A stretch of 44,263 nucleotides of DNA from CAMLOF01 sp041913045 (GTDB taxonomy: Bacteria > Pseudomonadota > Gammaproteobacteria > Burkholderiales > Burkholderiaceae_C), in the NCBI GenBank assembly GCA_041913045.1, contig JAYSGB010000035.1:1-44263 (forward strand). Direction: 5' to 3'. The notes under the pieces were generated by a model. The model ran no database searches, was not told where the DNA came from, and worked only from the letters and a program-made list of their open reading frames with translations. Every line of letters starts with the position of its first letter. Position 1 is the stretch's first letter. Shown here piece by piece: positions 1-7,440 of this stretch. The translations under genes and the position numbers were made by a program.

Positions 1-1844
1 TCGGGCACGGGCTCGTCCATGCCCTTGACCTTCTGCATCTTGTAGTTCTTGACCAGTTCCTTGTCGAAGCCGAGCTTCTGGGCGAACTGGTACATGATCA
101 TGTGGTCGGTGCGGCTTTCCCACAGGGGTTCGATCACCTTGTCGCGCCACTGGATGGAGCGGTTGGACGCAGTGCAGGAACCGCTGGTCTCGAACTGCGT
201 GGCTGCGGGCAGCAGGTAGACGGCGCGGTTGGGGTTGAGATCCTCCGGCTTGCCGGGCATGGCGGCCATGGCGGCGGTGGCCGACGGATAGGGATCGATC
301 ACCACCAGCAGGTCGAGCTTGTCCATGGCGCGTTTCATCTCGAGGCCGCGCGTCTGTGAGTTGGGCGCGTGCCCCCAGAAGAACATGCCACGGATGTTGG
401 AGCCTTGGTCCACGGCTTCCTTGTTTTCCAGCACACCGTCAATCCAGCGCGAGACGGTGATGCCGGGCTTTTCCATCATGCCTTCGGCATACTTGCTCTT
501 GATCCAGTCGTAGTCCACACCCCAGGTGGCGGCAAAGTGCTTCCAGGAACCTGCGGCCAGGCCGTAGTAGCCAGGCAGAGAGTCGGGGTTGGGGCCCACG
601 TCGGTGGCGCCCTGCACGTTGTCGTGGCCACGGAAGATGTTGGTGCCGCCGCCGCTCTTGCCTACGTTGCCCAGGGCAAGCTGCAGGATGCATGAGGCAC
701 GCACCATGGCGTTACCGATGGTGTGCTGGGTCTGGCCCATGCACCAGACGATGGTGCCGGGGTTGTTCTCGTGCAGCATGGTGGCCACGCGCAGCATCTG
801 CTCTTCTTTCACGCCGCAGGCCTCTTCCACCTTGTCCGGCGTCCACTTGGCCAGCACATCGGCCTTGACGGCATCCATGCCGTACACGCGGTCGTTGATG
901 TACTTCTTGTCTTCCCAGCCGTTCTTGAAGATGTGGTACAGCAGGCCGAAGAGGAAGGGAATGTCGGTGCCGGAGCGGATGCGCACGTACTCGTCGGCCT
1001 TGGCGGCCGTGCGAGTGAAGCGCGGGTCCACCACGATCATCTTGCAGCCGGTTTCCTTGGCGTGCAGCATGTGCAGCATGGACACGGGGTGCGCCTCGGC
1101 GGCGTTGGAGCCGATGTACAGAGCGACCTTGCTGTTCTGCATGTCGTTGTACGAGTTGGTCATGGCCCCGTAACCCCAGGTGTTGGCCACGCCGGCCACC
1201 GTGGTGGAGTGACAGATGCGGGCCTGGTGGTCGCAGTTGTTGGAACCCCAGAAGCTGACGAACTTGCGCAGCAGGTAGGCCTGCTCGTTGCTGTGCTTGG
1301 AGGAGCCCACGAAGTACACGCTGTCGGGGCCGCTGGCGTCGCGCAGCTCCTTCATGCGGGCGGTGATCTCTTCCAGAGCCTGGTCCCAACCAATGCGCTG
1401 GTACTTGCCGTTGACCAGCTTCATGGGATAGCGCAGGCGGTATTCGCCGTGGCCGTGCTCGCGAATGGAGGCGCCCTTGGCGCAGTGAGCACCGAGGTTG
1501 ATGGGCGAATCGAACACCGGCTCTTGCCGGGTCCACACGCCGTTCTCCACCACAGCGTCAATCGCGCAGCCCACCGAGCAGTGCGTGCAAACGGTGCGCT
1601 TGACCTCAATCTTGCCGGTGCCGTCGATGGAACCGCCGGACGCAGCCTTGGCCTTCTTCACCAGCGTGAGCTGCGAGGCAGCCAGGCCCACGCCTACGCC
1701 CAGGCCTGAACGGCGCAGGAAGGCACGACGGTCCATGGTGGGCAGTGCGTGCGCGAAGCCTCGCCGCAGGCTCTGAACGAAACCTGCACCGGCTTCAGCC
1801 CGGGCTGCACTGGCGTGGTTTGGATTTTTCTTGGTCAGCAACAT
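1..1844 (-). CDS. fdhA: Formate dehydrogenase catalytic (alpha) subunit, Tat-exported, Cys type; 3' end outside window
   Basis: Molybdopterin enzyme that oxidises formate to CO2, probably at the periplasmic face of the membrane. The first ~614 codons are present; the C-terminus lies beyond position 1, so this CDS is partial. The start at 1844 has GAGGTGA seven bases upstream. It precedes a Tat signal (RRAFLRR near residues 39-45, then a hydrophobic stretch). A second in-frame ATG at 1736 lies directly before that signal and is a weaker choice. C86, C89, C93 and C121 fit the N-terminal [4Fe-4S] site (CTHCSVGC plus a later Cys). The molybdenum ligand position reads ARICHST, with C211 coded by TGT rather than a selenocysteine TGA. 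The upstream neighbour is the small Tat protein at 1921-2139, so the two are probably one operon. Beta and gamma subunits are not visible and may follow outside the window. Confidence 0.95.
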   Translation of the reverse strand, partial: MLLTKKNPNHASAARAEAGAGFVQSLRRGFAHALPTMDRRAFLRRSGLGVGVGLAASQLTLVKKAKAASGGSIDGTGKIEVKRTVCTHCSVGCAIDAVVENGVWTRQEPVFDSPINLGAHCAKGASIREHGHGEYRLRYPMKLVNGKYQRIGWDQALEEITARMKELRDASGPDSVYFVGSSKHSNEQAYLLRKFVSFWGSNNCDHQARICHSTTVAGVANTWGYGAMTNSYNDMQNSKVALYIGSNAAEAHPVSMLHMLHAKETGCKMIVVDPRFTRTAAKADEYVRIRSGTDIPFLFGLLYHIFKNGWEDKKYINDRVYGMDAVKADVLAKWTPDKVEEACGVKEEQMLRVATMLHENNPGTIVWCMGQTQHTIGNAMVRASCILQLALGNVGKSGGGTNIFRGHDNVQGATDVGPNPDSLPGYYGLAAGSWKHFAATWGVDYDWIKSKYAEGMMEKPGITVSRWIDGVLENKEAVDQGSNIRGMFFWGHAPNSQTRGLEMKRAMDKLDLLVVIDPYPSATAAMAAMPGKPEDLNPNRAVYLLPAATQFETSGSCTASNRSIQWRDKVIEPLWESRTDHMIMYQFAQKLGFDKELVKNYKMQKVKGMDEPVP

Positions 1845-1920
1845 GGAAGTTCACCTCGCCCGACAGGGCATCGAAGGATCACAGGGGAAGGACGTTCATC
1901 AGCGGACAGCTCCGCCAAAC

Positions 1921-2139
1921 TCAGACGCGCGTGGTCTGGTAGTAACGTTTGACGTGTTCGGACACGCTGTAGCCGCCGCCCCGCTCGGGAGCGGGCTTGG
2001 GTTCGGGCGCTGCTTCGGCAACAGGCGCGGTGGCCACGGGTGCAACGGCAGCAACAGCTGCCACGGCGCCAACGGCACCGGCACCAGCGAACCAACGGCG
2101 GCGGCTCAAACCGGGCTGAGATGAAGAGGATTGGCTCAT
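1921..2139 (-). CDS. Formate dehydrogenase region small Tat-signal protein
   Basis: A 72-residue protein made almost entirely of a twin-arginine signal (LSRRRWFAGAGAVGAV, then an Ala/Val-rich core), a short Pro/Glu linker and a conserved-looking tail (GYSVSEHVKRYYQTTRV). This is the architecture of the small 'formate dehydrogenase region TAT target' family, which is found just upstream of the catalytic subunit. Its exact role is not known; a role in assembly or membrane attachment of the enzyme is an inference. The ATG at 2139 is preferred over the longer reading frame from 2226 because GGAGAC sits eight bases upstream and the Tat signal then begins at a normal distance. It is followed 76 bases later by the start of fdhA. 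Confidence 0.8.
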   Translation of the reverse strand: MSQSSSSQPGLSRRRWFAGAGAVGAVAAVAAVAPVATAPVAEAAPEPKPAPERGGGYSVSEHVKRYYQTTRV

Positions 2140-2548
2140 GAGGATGTCTCCTGGAAACGTGCGTTCAAGCAGACCCTGATTGGACTTATGGGCCTTGTGC
2201 ATAAGGCACTTTAGCGCCCCAGGCAAACTCGTGCAAGCGAGTACACACGTACCTCCGCAGGGTGGAAACCGCTTGACTCCTGAACTTTTCCCCCCGGCAA
2301 CGACACCGCATTTTTGGCGCTAGCAAAACCCGGACCAAAAGCAAATACTTATATTCAAACCGGTGCATCCAGCAAACAGATCGTGCTGGGTGGCTTGGGC
2401 ATGCAAGGCGCGTCGTTTTGTCACATCAGCACGCGACAAGTTGTCGTATCACATTGGGTATATGGCCCCCGGAATACCCTTGCATTCATCGCCGAAAACA
2501 TTCAATACCCAACTGTTTAGATAAGGAATTTCCGTAGAATCCCGGCGG
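2140..2548. promoter_or_regulatory. Intergenic control region between the formate dehydrogenase genes and the two-component genes
   Basis: This 409-base divergent gap has no convincing gene. It contains, from left to right: the possible sigma-54 site at 2322-2337; the palindrome CGACAA-G-TTGTCG at 2434-2446; TGGGTA at 2455-2460; GGAATACCCT at 2471-2480; and ATACCCAA at 2505-2512, which pairs as an inverted repeat with TTGGGTAT at 2454-2461. The first three of these (palindrome, TGGGTA, GGAATACCCT) recur in the same order upstream of the DUF3305 gene at 10847-10900. This makes the region the likely binding site of a shared regulator of the formate genes. Confidence 0.6.
2322..2337 (-). promoter_or_regulatory. 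Possible sigma-54 (-24/-12) promoter upstream of the formate dehydrogenase genes
   Basis: Read on the minus strand, this stretch is TGGTCCGGGTTTTGCT. It has the GG and GC dinucleotides exactly ten bases apart and a TTGC core, as in the TGGCACG-N4-TTGCW consensus, but the C4 and A5 positions do not match. A start near 2311 would give a leader of about 170 bases before the small Tat gene. A chance match is quite possible. Confidence 0.3.
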
Positions 2549-3973
2549 GTGAATGCCCCAACTTCCTCGCCCTCCGCGCTGTTTCCGTCCACTCAGGCCA
2601 TTGCTGCGGCCGACGGCTGGCCCCATTGGTCCATCCTCATCGTGGACGACGAACAGGGGATGCGCAATTTCCTCATCAAGGTGCTGGCGCCCCGCTGCCG
2701 CTTCGTGGCCAGCGCGAACAGCGCCGAGGAAGGCGCGGAATGGATGCGTTCGCAACGCATTGACCTGGTGATACTGGACATCTCGCTGCCCGGCAAGAAT
2801 GGCGTGGCGTGGCTCAAGGAGTTGCGAGAACAGGGCTACAGCGGCGAGGTGATTTTGATCACGGCGTTTGCCGATCTGGACACGGCCATTGAAGCGCTGC
2901 GTGCTGGCGCGTCGGACTTCATCCTCAAGCCTTTTCGCATTCCGCAGATCCTCAACGCCATCAAGCAATGCCATGAGCGTGCACAACTGCGCCGCGAAAA
3001 CCATGTGTTGCGCCGCAACGCGCGGCAGCCACGCCAGCAGGGTTCGGTGCTGGTGGGGCGTTCGCAGGCCACGTCGCGGCTGCGCGAGGCCATTGAACGC
3101 ATTGCCCCCATGCCCAGCACGGTGCTGGTGCAGGGCGAATCGGGCACCGGCAAGGAACTGGTAGCGCGTGAACTGCACGCACGCAGCTCCCGTGCCAGCG
3201 GCCCGTTTGTACCGGTGAACTGCGCAGCCCTGTCACCCGACGACATGGCGATGGAACTGTTTGGCCACGCACGCCAAAGCAGCCAAGGGCAGACGCACGC
3301 ACGCGACGGGCTGTTCTATTACGCGCAGGGCGGCACGCTGTTTTTTGACGAGGTAGCCGAACTGCCCCTGCCGGTGCAGGCCACACTGCTGCGCGCCATT
3401 GAAGAACTGCAGATACGGCCCGTGGGCAGCCAGCAGCTGCTGCCGGTGGACGTGCGCATTGTGGCGGCCACCAACCGGCGCCTGAGCGACGAGGTGGCGG
3501 CCGGGCGCTTTCGCGCCGATCTGTACTACCGCCTGCAGGTGGTGGACATCACGCTGGAGCCCTTGCGCGAACACAAGGAAGACATTGTTGACCTGCTGCG
3601 CCACTTCACGTTGGAGCTGGCCCCGGCCCTGGGCGTGGACCCCATCGACGTGACGGAAGACGAGCTGCGCTTTTTGCAGGAATACGCCTGGCCCGGCAAC
3701 GTGCGCGAACTGCGCAACCTGGTGGAACGTTCGCTGATTCTGGGCAAGCTGAACGTGTCTGCGCTCTACCCTGCCATGCCCAGCTCGCCACCCGGTCTGA
3801 CGGCTGGCCGGCCTACCGATCTGCAGACGCTGGAGAAGCAGCACATCCTGGGCGTGCTGGAGTCGGTTCAAGGCGACAAGACACGCGCTGCGCAGTTGCT
3901 GGGTGTGTCGCGCCGCACGCTGGAGAGGCGAGTGGCCGAATGGGGCCTGGGCGGCCGCGCGGAAGCTGCATGA
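2549..3973 (+). CDS. NtrC-like response regulator lacking the GAFTGA loop
   Basis: A 474-residue, three-domain regulator. The receiver domain covers about residues 27-140, with acidic pocket D33/D34, phospho-acceptor D77 (DLVILDISLPG) and K127. The AAA+ domain covers about 165-400, with Walker A GESGTGKE at 196-203, Walker B GGTLFFDEV at 261-269 and a FRADLYYRL motif. A Fis-type helix-turn-helix ends the protein (AAQLLGVSRRTLERRV). Where sigma-54 activators carry GAFTGA after ELFGH, this protein reads ARQSSQGQTHARDG, so contact with sigma-54 is unlikely. Known family members without the loop act with sigma-70 RNA polymerase; that this one does so is inferred. The start is a GTG at 2549 without a clear Shine-Dalgarno sequence. 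The kinase at 4055 follows after 81 bases and is the expected partner. Its place inside the formate locus suggests it controls those genes. Confidence 0.92.
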   Translation: MNAPTSSPSALFPSTQAIAAADGWPHWSILIVDDEQGMRNFLIKVLAPRCRFVASANSAEEGAEWMRSQRIDLVILDISLPGKNGVAWLKELREQGYSGEVILITAFADLDTAIEALRAGASDFILKPFRIPQILNAIKQCHERAQLRRENHVLRRNARQPRQQGSVLVGRSQATSRLREAIERIAPMPSTVLVQGESGTGKELVARELHARSSRASGPFVPVNCAALSPDDMAMELFGHARQSSQGQTHARDGLFYYAQGGTLFFDEVAELPLPVQATLLRAIEELQIRPVGSQQLLPVDVRIVAATNRRLSDEVAAGRFRADLYYRLQVVDITLEPLREHKEDIVDLLRHFTLELAPALGVDPIDVTEDELRFLQEYAWPGNVRELRNLVERSLILGKLNVSALYPAMPSSPPGLTAGRPTDLQTLEKQHILGVLESVQGDKTRAAQLLGVSRRTLERRVAEWGLGGRAEAA

Positions 3974-3980
3974 AACACGG

Positions 3981-4053
3981 CCCCCACGCTCACTTTGTTC
4001 GCTGCCCCCCAAAGGGGGCCTCAGCCTCCTTGAGACGGCTCGGCGGAGGCTGA
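3981..4053. repeat. C/G-rich hairpin repeat between regulator and kinase genes, enclosing the kinase ribosome-binding site
   Basis: The intergenic spacer holds two hairpins. The first is CCCCC-AAA-GGGGG at 4006-4018. The second is a perfect nine-base inverted repeat, TCAGCCTCC (4021-4029) with GGAGGCTGA (4045-4053). The right arm of the second contains the GGAGG that serves as ribosome-binding site for the kinase ATG at 4055. Similar spacer hairpins are, to my recollection, very common in Comamonadaceae genomes. Confidence 0.65.
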
Positions 4054-4054
4054 C

Positions 4055-6220
4055 ATGACCCTCTGGAAAACGCCGGCATGGATTGCCGGATCGGTGCGCA
4101 ACAAGCTGCTGGCCATGGCGCTGCTGCCGCTGGCGGTGGTGTTTCCGCTGCTGGTGCTGGCCTTGCTGGCCTGGGCCAACGTGGCCTACGACCGGTTGTT
4201 GATCACCAAGATCCGCGCCGATCTGGCGGTGGCCAGCGGTTACTTCAACCAGGTGATGAACGAGGTGGGTTCGGGCACGCGAGCGGTGGCCACGTCGTAC
4301 GCACTGCACCGTGCGCTGCAAGGCCTGCCCCCTGATGCTGGGCGGCTGGTGCTGCCGCTGCCACCGGGTACCGAGGGTGAGACGGGTACCGCCAGTGACT
4401 CACGTGCAGCGCAGGCGATTGACAAGCTGCTTTCTACGGAACGCGGGCGGCTGGGGCTGGACTTTCTGGTGCTGGAACGTGGGCCGCGTCAGGCGGGCCG
4501 TTCACCCAAGCGCGGCTACAGCATGGAAGCCTTCACGCTGACCACGCCAGCACCGGCGCACTCGGGTACAGACAACAAGAACGCGGCACGCCTGGTGTTG
4601 CTGCACACCGCCGCCCTGCAAAAACTTGCCCCGCACCTGGACCAGCGGCTGCGCATTCCGTTGGTAAACACGCGCAACGCCACACCCACCAGCCGCACCG
4701 TGGAGGACCGCGCCATGGTGATGCTGGCCAGCCTGCCGGTACTGGATGCACAGGGCCGACAGTGGGCCACCCTGCACGGCGGGCTGCTGCTCAACCAGAA
4801 CCTGGACTTCATCGACCACATCAACCGCATCGTCTACCCCGAAGGCTCGCTGCCTTTTGGCAGCCAGGGCACGGCCACATTGTTCCTGGAGGACGTTCGC
4901 ATCACCACCAACGTGCGGCTGTTCCAGGACCAGCGCGCCATTGGCACGCGGGTGTCGCAATCGGTGCGCGAAGCGGTGCTGGCGCGTGGGCAGACCTGGC
5001 TGGACCGCGCCTTCGTCGTCAACGACTGGTACGTGAGCGCCTACGAGCCGCTGCTGGACGCGCATGGCGACCGCATCGGCATGCTGTACGTGGGCTTTCT
5101 GGAACAGCCCTTCCGCTGGGTGCGCTACGGCATGCTGGCGGTGATGGGGTTGATCTTCCTGGCTGTGATGGCGCTGGCGGCGGTGTTTTCGGTGCGCTGG
5201 GCGCGCAGCATCTTCAAGCCGGTGGAGCAGATGAACCAGACCATGCTGCGCGTGGAGAACGGCGAGGCACAGGCCCGCGTGGGCGAGGTGACCGCGCGCG
5301 ACGAACTGGGTGCCCTGGCCAACCACCTGGACCACCTGCTGGACGTGGTGGACGACAACACCCGACGCCTGCGCGAGTGGGGCGAGACGCTGGACCGCAA
5401 GGTGGCCGAGCGCACACAGGAGCTGGAGGAAAGCAACGCGTCGCTGCGGCTGGCGCAGCAGCAGCTGGTGAAGTCCGAGAAGCTGGCTGCCATTGGGCAG
5501 CTCACGGCCAGCATTGCGCACGAGATCAACAACCCGATCGCGGTGATCCAGGGCAACCTGGACCTGATCCGTGAAACGCTGGGCGAGCAGACCACCCCCG
5601 TGCGCGCTGAGATGAAGCTGCTGGACGAGCAGGTGGAGCGCATGCGGCTGATCGTGACGCAGCTGCTGCAGTACGCGCGGCCCACCGAGTTTGCGGGCTA
5701 TGTGGACGCGCTGGACCTGAACCGCGTGGTGGCGGACAGCCTGGTGCTGGTGGCGCACCTGTTGCAGCAGCGCCGTGTGAACGTGACGCAGGACTGGCAG
5801 GCCACTGCAGCTGTGGGCTGCAACCGGCAGGAGCTGCAGCAGGTGGTGATCAACCTGATGATCAACGCGATCCAGGCGATGCCGGAAGGTGGTGAGTTGC
5901 GCCTGCTGACGCGTGACTGGCTGGACGAAACGGGTGAGCCACAGGGTGCGGTGCTGGAGGTGCAGGACCGTGGCCCTGGTTTGAGTCCGCAAGTGCGCGA
6001 GCGGCTGTTCACGCCGTTCTTCACGACGAAGAACGATGGAAATGGCCTGGGGCTGTGGATCAGCCAGGGGTTGGTGGAACGCTACGGTGGCAGGTTGGAG
6101 GCTGACAATCGCGCGGATGGGCCGGGAGCGGCGTTCCGGGTGCGGTTGTTGACGGAGCCGCGTGTGCCTGAGGCCAGCCAGGCGGGCACGGGGGATGGGC
6201 GGCCTGGGCGGTTGGGTTGA
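4055..6220 (+). CDS. Membrane sensor histidine kinase
   Basis: A 721-residue sensor kinase. The N-terminus has one membrane segment (about residues 18-43), then a large periplasmic region of roughly 300 residues that resembles Cache-type sensors. A second membrane segment lies at about 358-380 (YGMLAVMGLIFLAVMALAAV). The cytoplasmic part has a HAMP linker, a coiled coil (RKVAERTQELEESNASLRLA), a HisKA domain with H489 in SIAHEINNPIAV, and a HATPase domain with N box (NLMINAIQAM), DRGPGLS, and FFTTKNDGNGLGLW. The start codon has GGAGG six bases upstream, inside a hairpin arm. It should phosphorylate the regulator encoded just before it. The ligand is unknown; formate or a respiratory signal is only a guess from location. 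Its stop is followed by palindromic repeats, not by a gene on the same strand. Confidence 0.93.
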   Translation: MTLWKTPAWIAGSVRNKLLAMALLPLAVVFPLLVLALLAWANVAYDRLLITKIRADLAVASGYFNQVMNEVGSGTRAVATSYALHRALQGLPPDAGRLVLPLPPGTEGETGTASDSRAAQAIDKLLSTERGRLGLDFLVLERGPRQAGRSPKRGYSMEAFTLTTPAPAHSGTDNKNAARLVLLHTAALQKLAPHLDQRLRIPLVNTRNATPTSRTVEDRAMVMLASLPVLDAQGRQWATLHGGLLLNQNLDFIDHINRIVYPEGSLPFGSQGTATLFLEDVRITTNVRLFQDQRAIGTRVSQSVREAVLARGQTWLDRAFVVNDWYVSAYEPLLDAHGDRIGMLYVGFLEQPFRWVRYGMLAVMGLIFLAVMALAAVFSVRWARSIFKPVEQMNQTMLRVENGEAQARVGEVTARDELGALANHLDHLLDVVDDNTRRLREWGETLDRKVAERTQELEESNASLRLAQQQLVKSEKLAAIGQLTASIAHEINNPIAVIQGNLDLIRETLGEQTTPVRAEMKLLDEQVERMRLIVTQLLQYARPTEFAGYVDALDLNRVVADSLVLVAHLLQQRRVNVTQDWQATAAVGCNRQELQQVVINLMINAIQAMPEGGELRLLTRDWLDETGEPQGAVLEVQDRGPGLSPQVRERLFTPFFTTKNDGNGLGLWISQGLVERYGGRLEADNRADGPGAAFRVRLLTEPRVPEASQAGTGDGRPGRLG

Positions 6221-6249
6221 ATCCCTTATGCGCGCTTAGAACTCGCTTG

Positions 6250-6480
6250 CTGCGGCAGGCCTGGCCCTGTAGGGGCTCATCCGGGGTGGTCGGCTTTGCC
6301 GACTTCGCTGTGTCTGACGGCCTGGTGCTGGCGCGGTGGAACTCACTGCGCGCTTGCAGCGCTCCGCTCAAACAGCCACCGCGAGTCAGTTAACGAAGCG
6401 CGCCAAAGGCGCGCCCAGCCCCAGGCCGCCAGACACAGCCACCCCGGAAAATCGCCCCCACAGGGCCAGGCCTGCCGCAG
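6250..6480. repeat. Long imperfect palindrome (231 bp), related to the neighbouring repeat family
   Basis: The outer arms 6250-6276 and 6454-6480 are inverted copies with one mismatch in 27. Further nested arms follow: CCGGGGTGG at 6281-6289 with CCACCCCGG at 6439-6447, and 6307-6325 with 6421-6439 (one mismatch in 19). The centre carries AGTCAGTTAACGAAGCGCGC, close to AGTCAGTTACGAAGCGCGC near the end of the window in a copy of the other repeat, so the two elements appear related. It fills the first half of the gap between the convergent kinase and TorD-like genes. Confidence 0.8.
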
Positions 6481-6528
6481 CCAACAAGTGTGGTGGTGCA
6501 CAGCCAATGGCGTGCCAACAATGTCTCT

Positions 6529-6771
6529 GCCAAGGCGTGTGCGCCCAGGGGCTGGCGCGCCTGACGAGGTGCCGAGAAGCGCAGATGCCGTGGCTGCGCG
6601 CGTTAGCGCGCTTCGTAACTGAATTGCGGCAGATGTCCGACCGGAGCGTTTCGCTAGAAACGCGTAGGGAGTTTCTGCCGCGTAGCCACGGCATCGAGCA
6701 TCGCAGGGCAGCCGGTGCGCAGCACTGGCCGCCTCGTTGAAGCGCCAGCCCCTGGGCGCACACGCCTTGGC
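6529..6771 (+). repeat. Nested palindromic repeat, copy 1 (243 bp, 30-bp terminal inverted repeats)
   Basis: The ends 6529-6558 and 6742-6771 are perfect 30-base inverted repeats (GCCAAGGCGTGTGCGCCCAG and onward). Inside are nested pairs: GATGCCGTGGCT 6584-6595 with AGCCACGGCATC 6684-6695; GCGGCAGA 6626-6633 with TCTGCCGC 6674-6681; and a central hairpin GCGTTTC-GCTA-GAAACGC at 6646-6663. The whole element could fold into one long cruciform or RNA hairpin. It has no convincing coding content. It lies between the stops of two convergent genes and is about nine-tenths identical, by eye, to copy 2 at 36512-36753. Confidence 0.9.
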
Positions 6772-6803
6772 CACCCACACCCATGCGAGACAGCAAAACA
6801 GCC

Positions 6804-7427
6804 CTACTGCGAATCCAGCATGTCAAACCCCTGCACTTCCACACTCATGAAGGCACGGGTGAACTCCGCCAAAGCAGCGTAGAAGCGCGCACGCGGGTGT
6901 GCAGCAAGGGCGTCGCACATCGCCATCACCCAGGGCTGCAAGTGCTTGGCAAAAAAGGCCTGCTGCTGCGCCAGGTTGGACACGGTCACGTCGTCCCCGG
7001 CGATGAGAAAGCGCATCACCTCGCACAGGTAGGCGATGTGGTCCTCGGTCTCGGGCATCTGTTCGTCACGCCCCAGGCCCAGTTCGGCCAGATCGGAACG
7101 CAGGGCAGCCAGCGGCTTTTCGTTGAGAAAACCACTGAGGTAGTGCGACGCGAACACATACACCTCGGGCTTGCCCACACCGCCAAACAGGGTGTGGAAC
7201 TCGTCGGTCACGGTCTCATCGCCCAATTCACGCGCCTGCGCCACCAGGGCGCGCCAAGGGTCTTCCAGGAAGCCACCCGCAGCAGGCGCTTCGGTGGCGG
7301 CCACGCGCAGTTGGGCCAGCAGCTCCGGGCTGGGCGGGGCGTAGTACAAGGCGGCCAACAGGCCATAGACCTCGGCACGGGCGGTTTCTTCGTCCAGGCT
7401 GGAACGCACGGGAATGTCTGGGTTCAT
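6804..7427 (-). CDS. TorD/DmsD-family chaperone for formate dehydrogenase
   Basis: A 207-residue all-helical protein of the TorD-like family of cytoplasmic chaperones. These bind Tat-exported molybdoenzymes and hold them until the cofactor is inserted. The N-terminal RAEVYGLLAALYYAPPSPELL stretch, the central EFHTLFGGVGKPEVYVFASHYLSGF segment and the PETEDHIAYLCEVMRFLI segment are typical of the group. It starts 13 bases after the polyferredoxin stop, as the last gene of a four-gene minus-strand run (DUF3305, DUF3306, polyferredoxin, chaperone). Its client is presumably the FdhA encoded at 1-1844, from which it is separated by the two-component genes and the palindromic repeats. Confidence 0.85.
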   Translation of the reverse strand: MNPDIPVRSSLDEETARAEVYGLLAALYYAPPSPELLAQLRVAATEAPAAGGFLEDPWRALVAQARELGDETVTDEFHTLFGGVGKPEVYVFASHYLSGFLNEKPLAALRSDLAELGLGRDEQMPETEDHIAYLCEVMRFLIAGDDVTVSNLAQQQAFFAKHLQPWVMAMCDALAAHPRARFYAALAEFTRAFMSVEVQGFDMLDSQ

Positions 7428-7440
7428 GGTGTTTCGCCGT

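Noticed and set aside
1212..1214. Selenocysteine codon in the formate dehydrogenase
   Set aside because: The position is TGT (cysteine), not TGA, and no SECIS-like hairpin is needed.
6296..6844. Overlapping open frames of 100-150 codons on both strands within the repeats (also 36195-36836 and 43893-44126)
   Set aside because: They follow the palindromic repeats and arise from their GC-rich composition; open frames exist on both strands of the same DNA. They lack any recognised domain.
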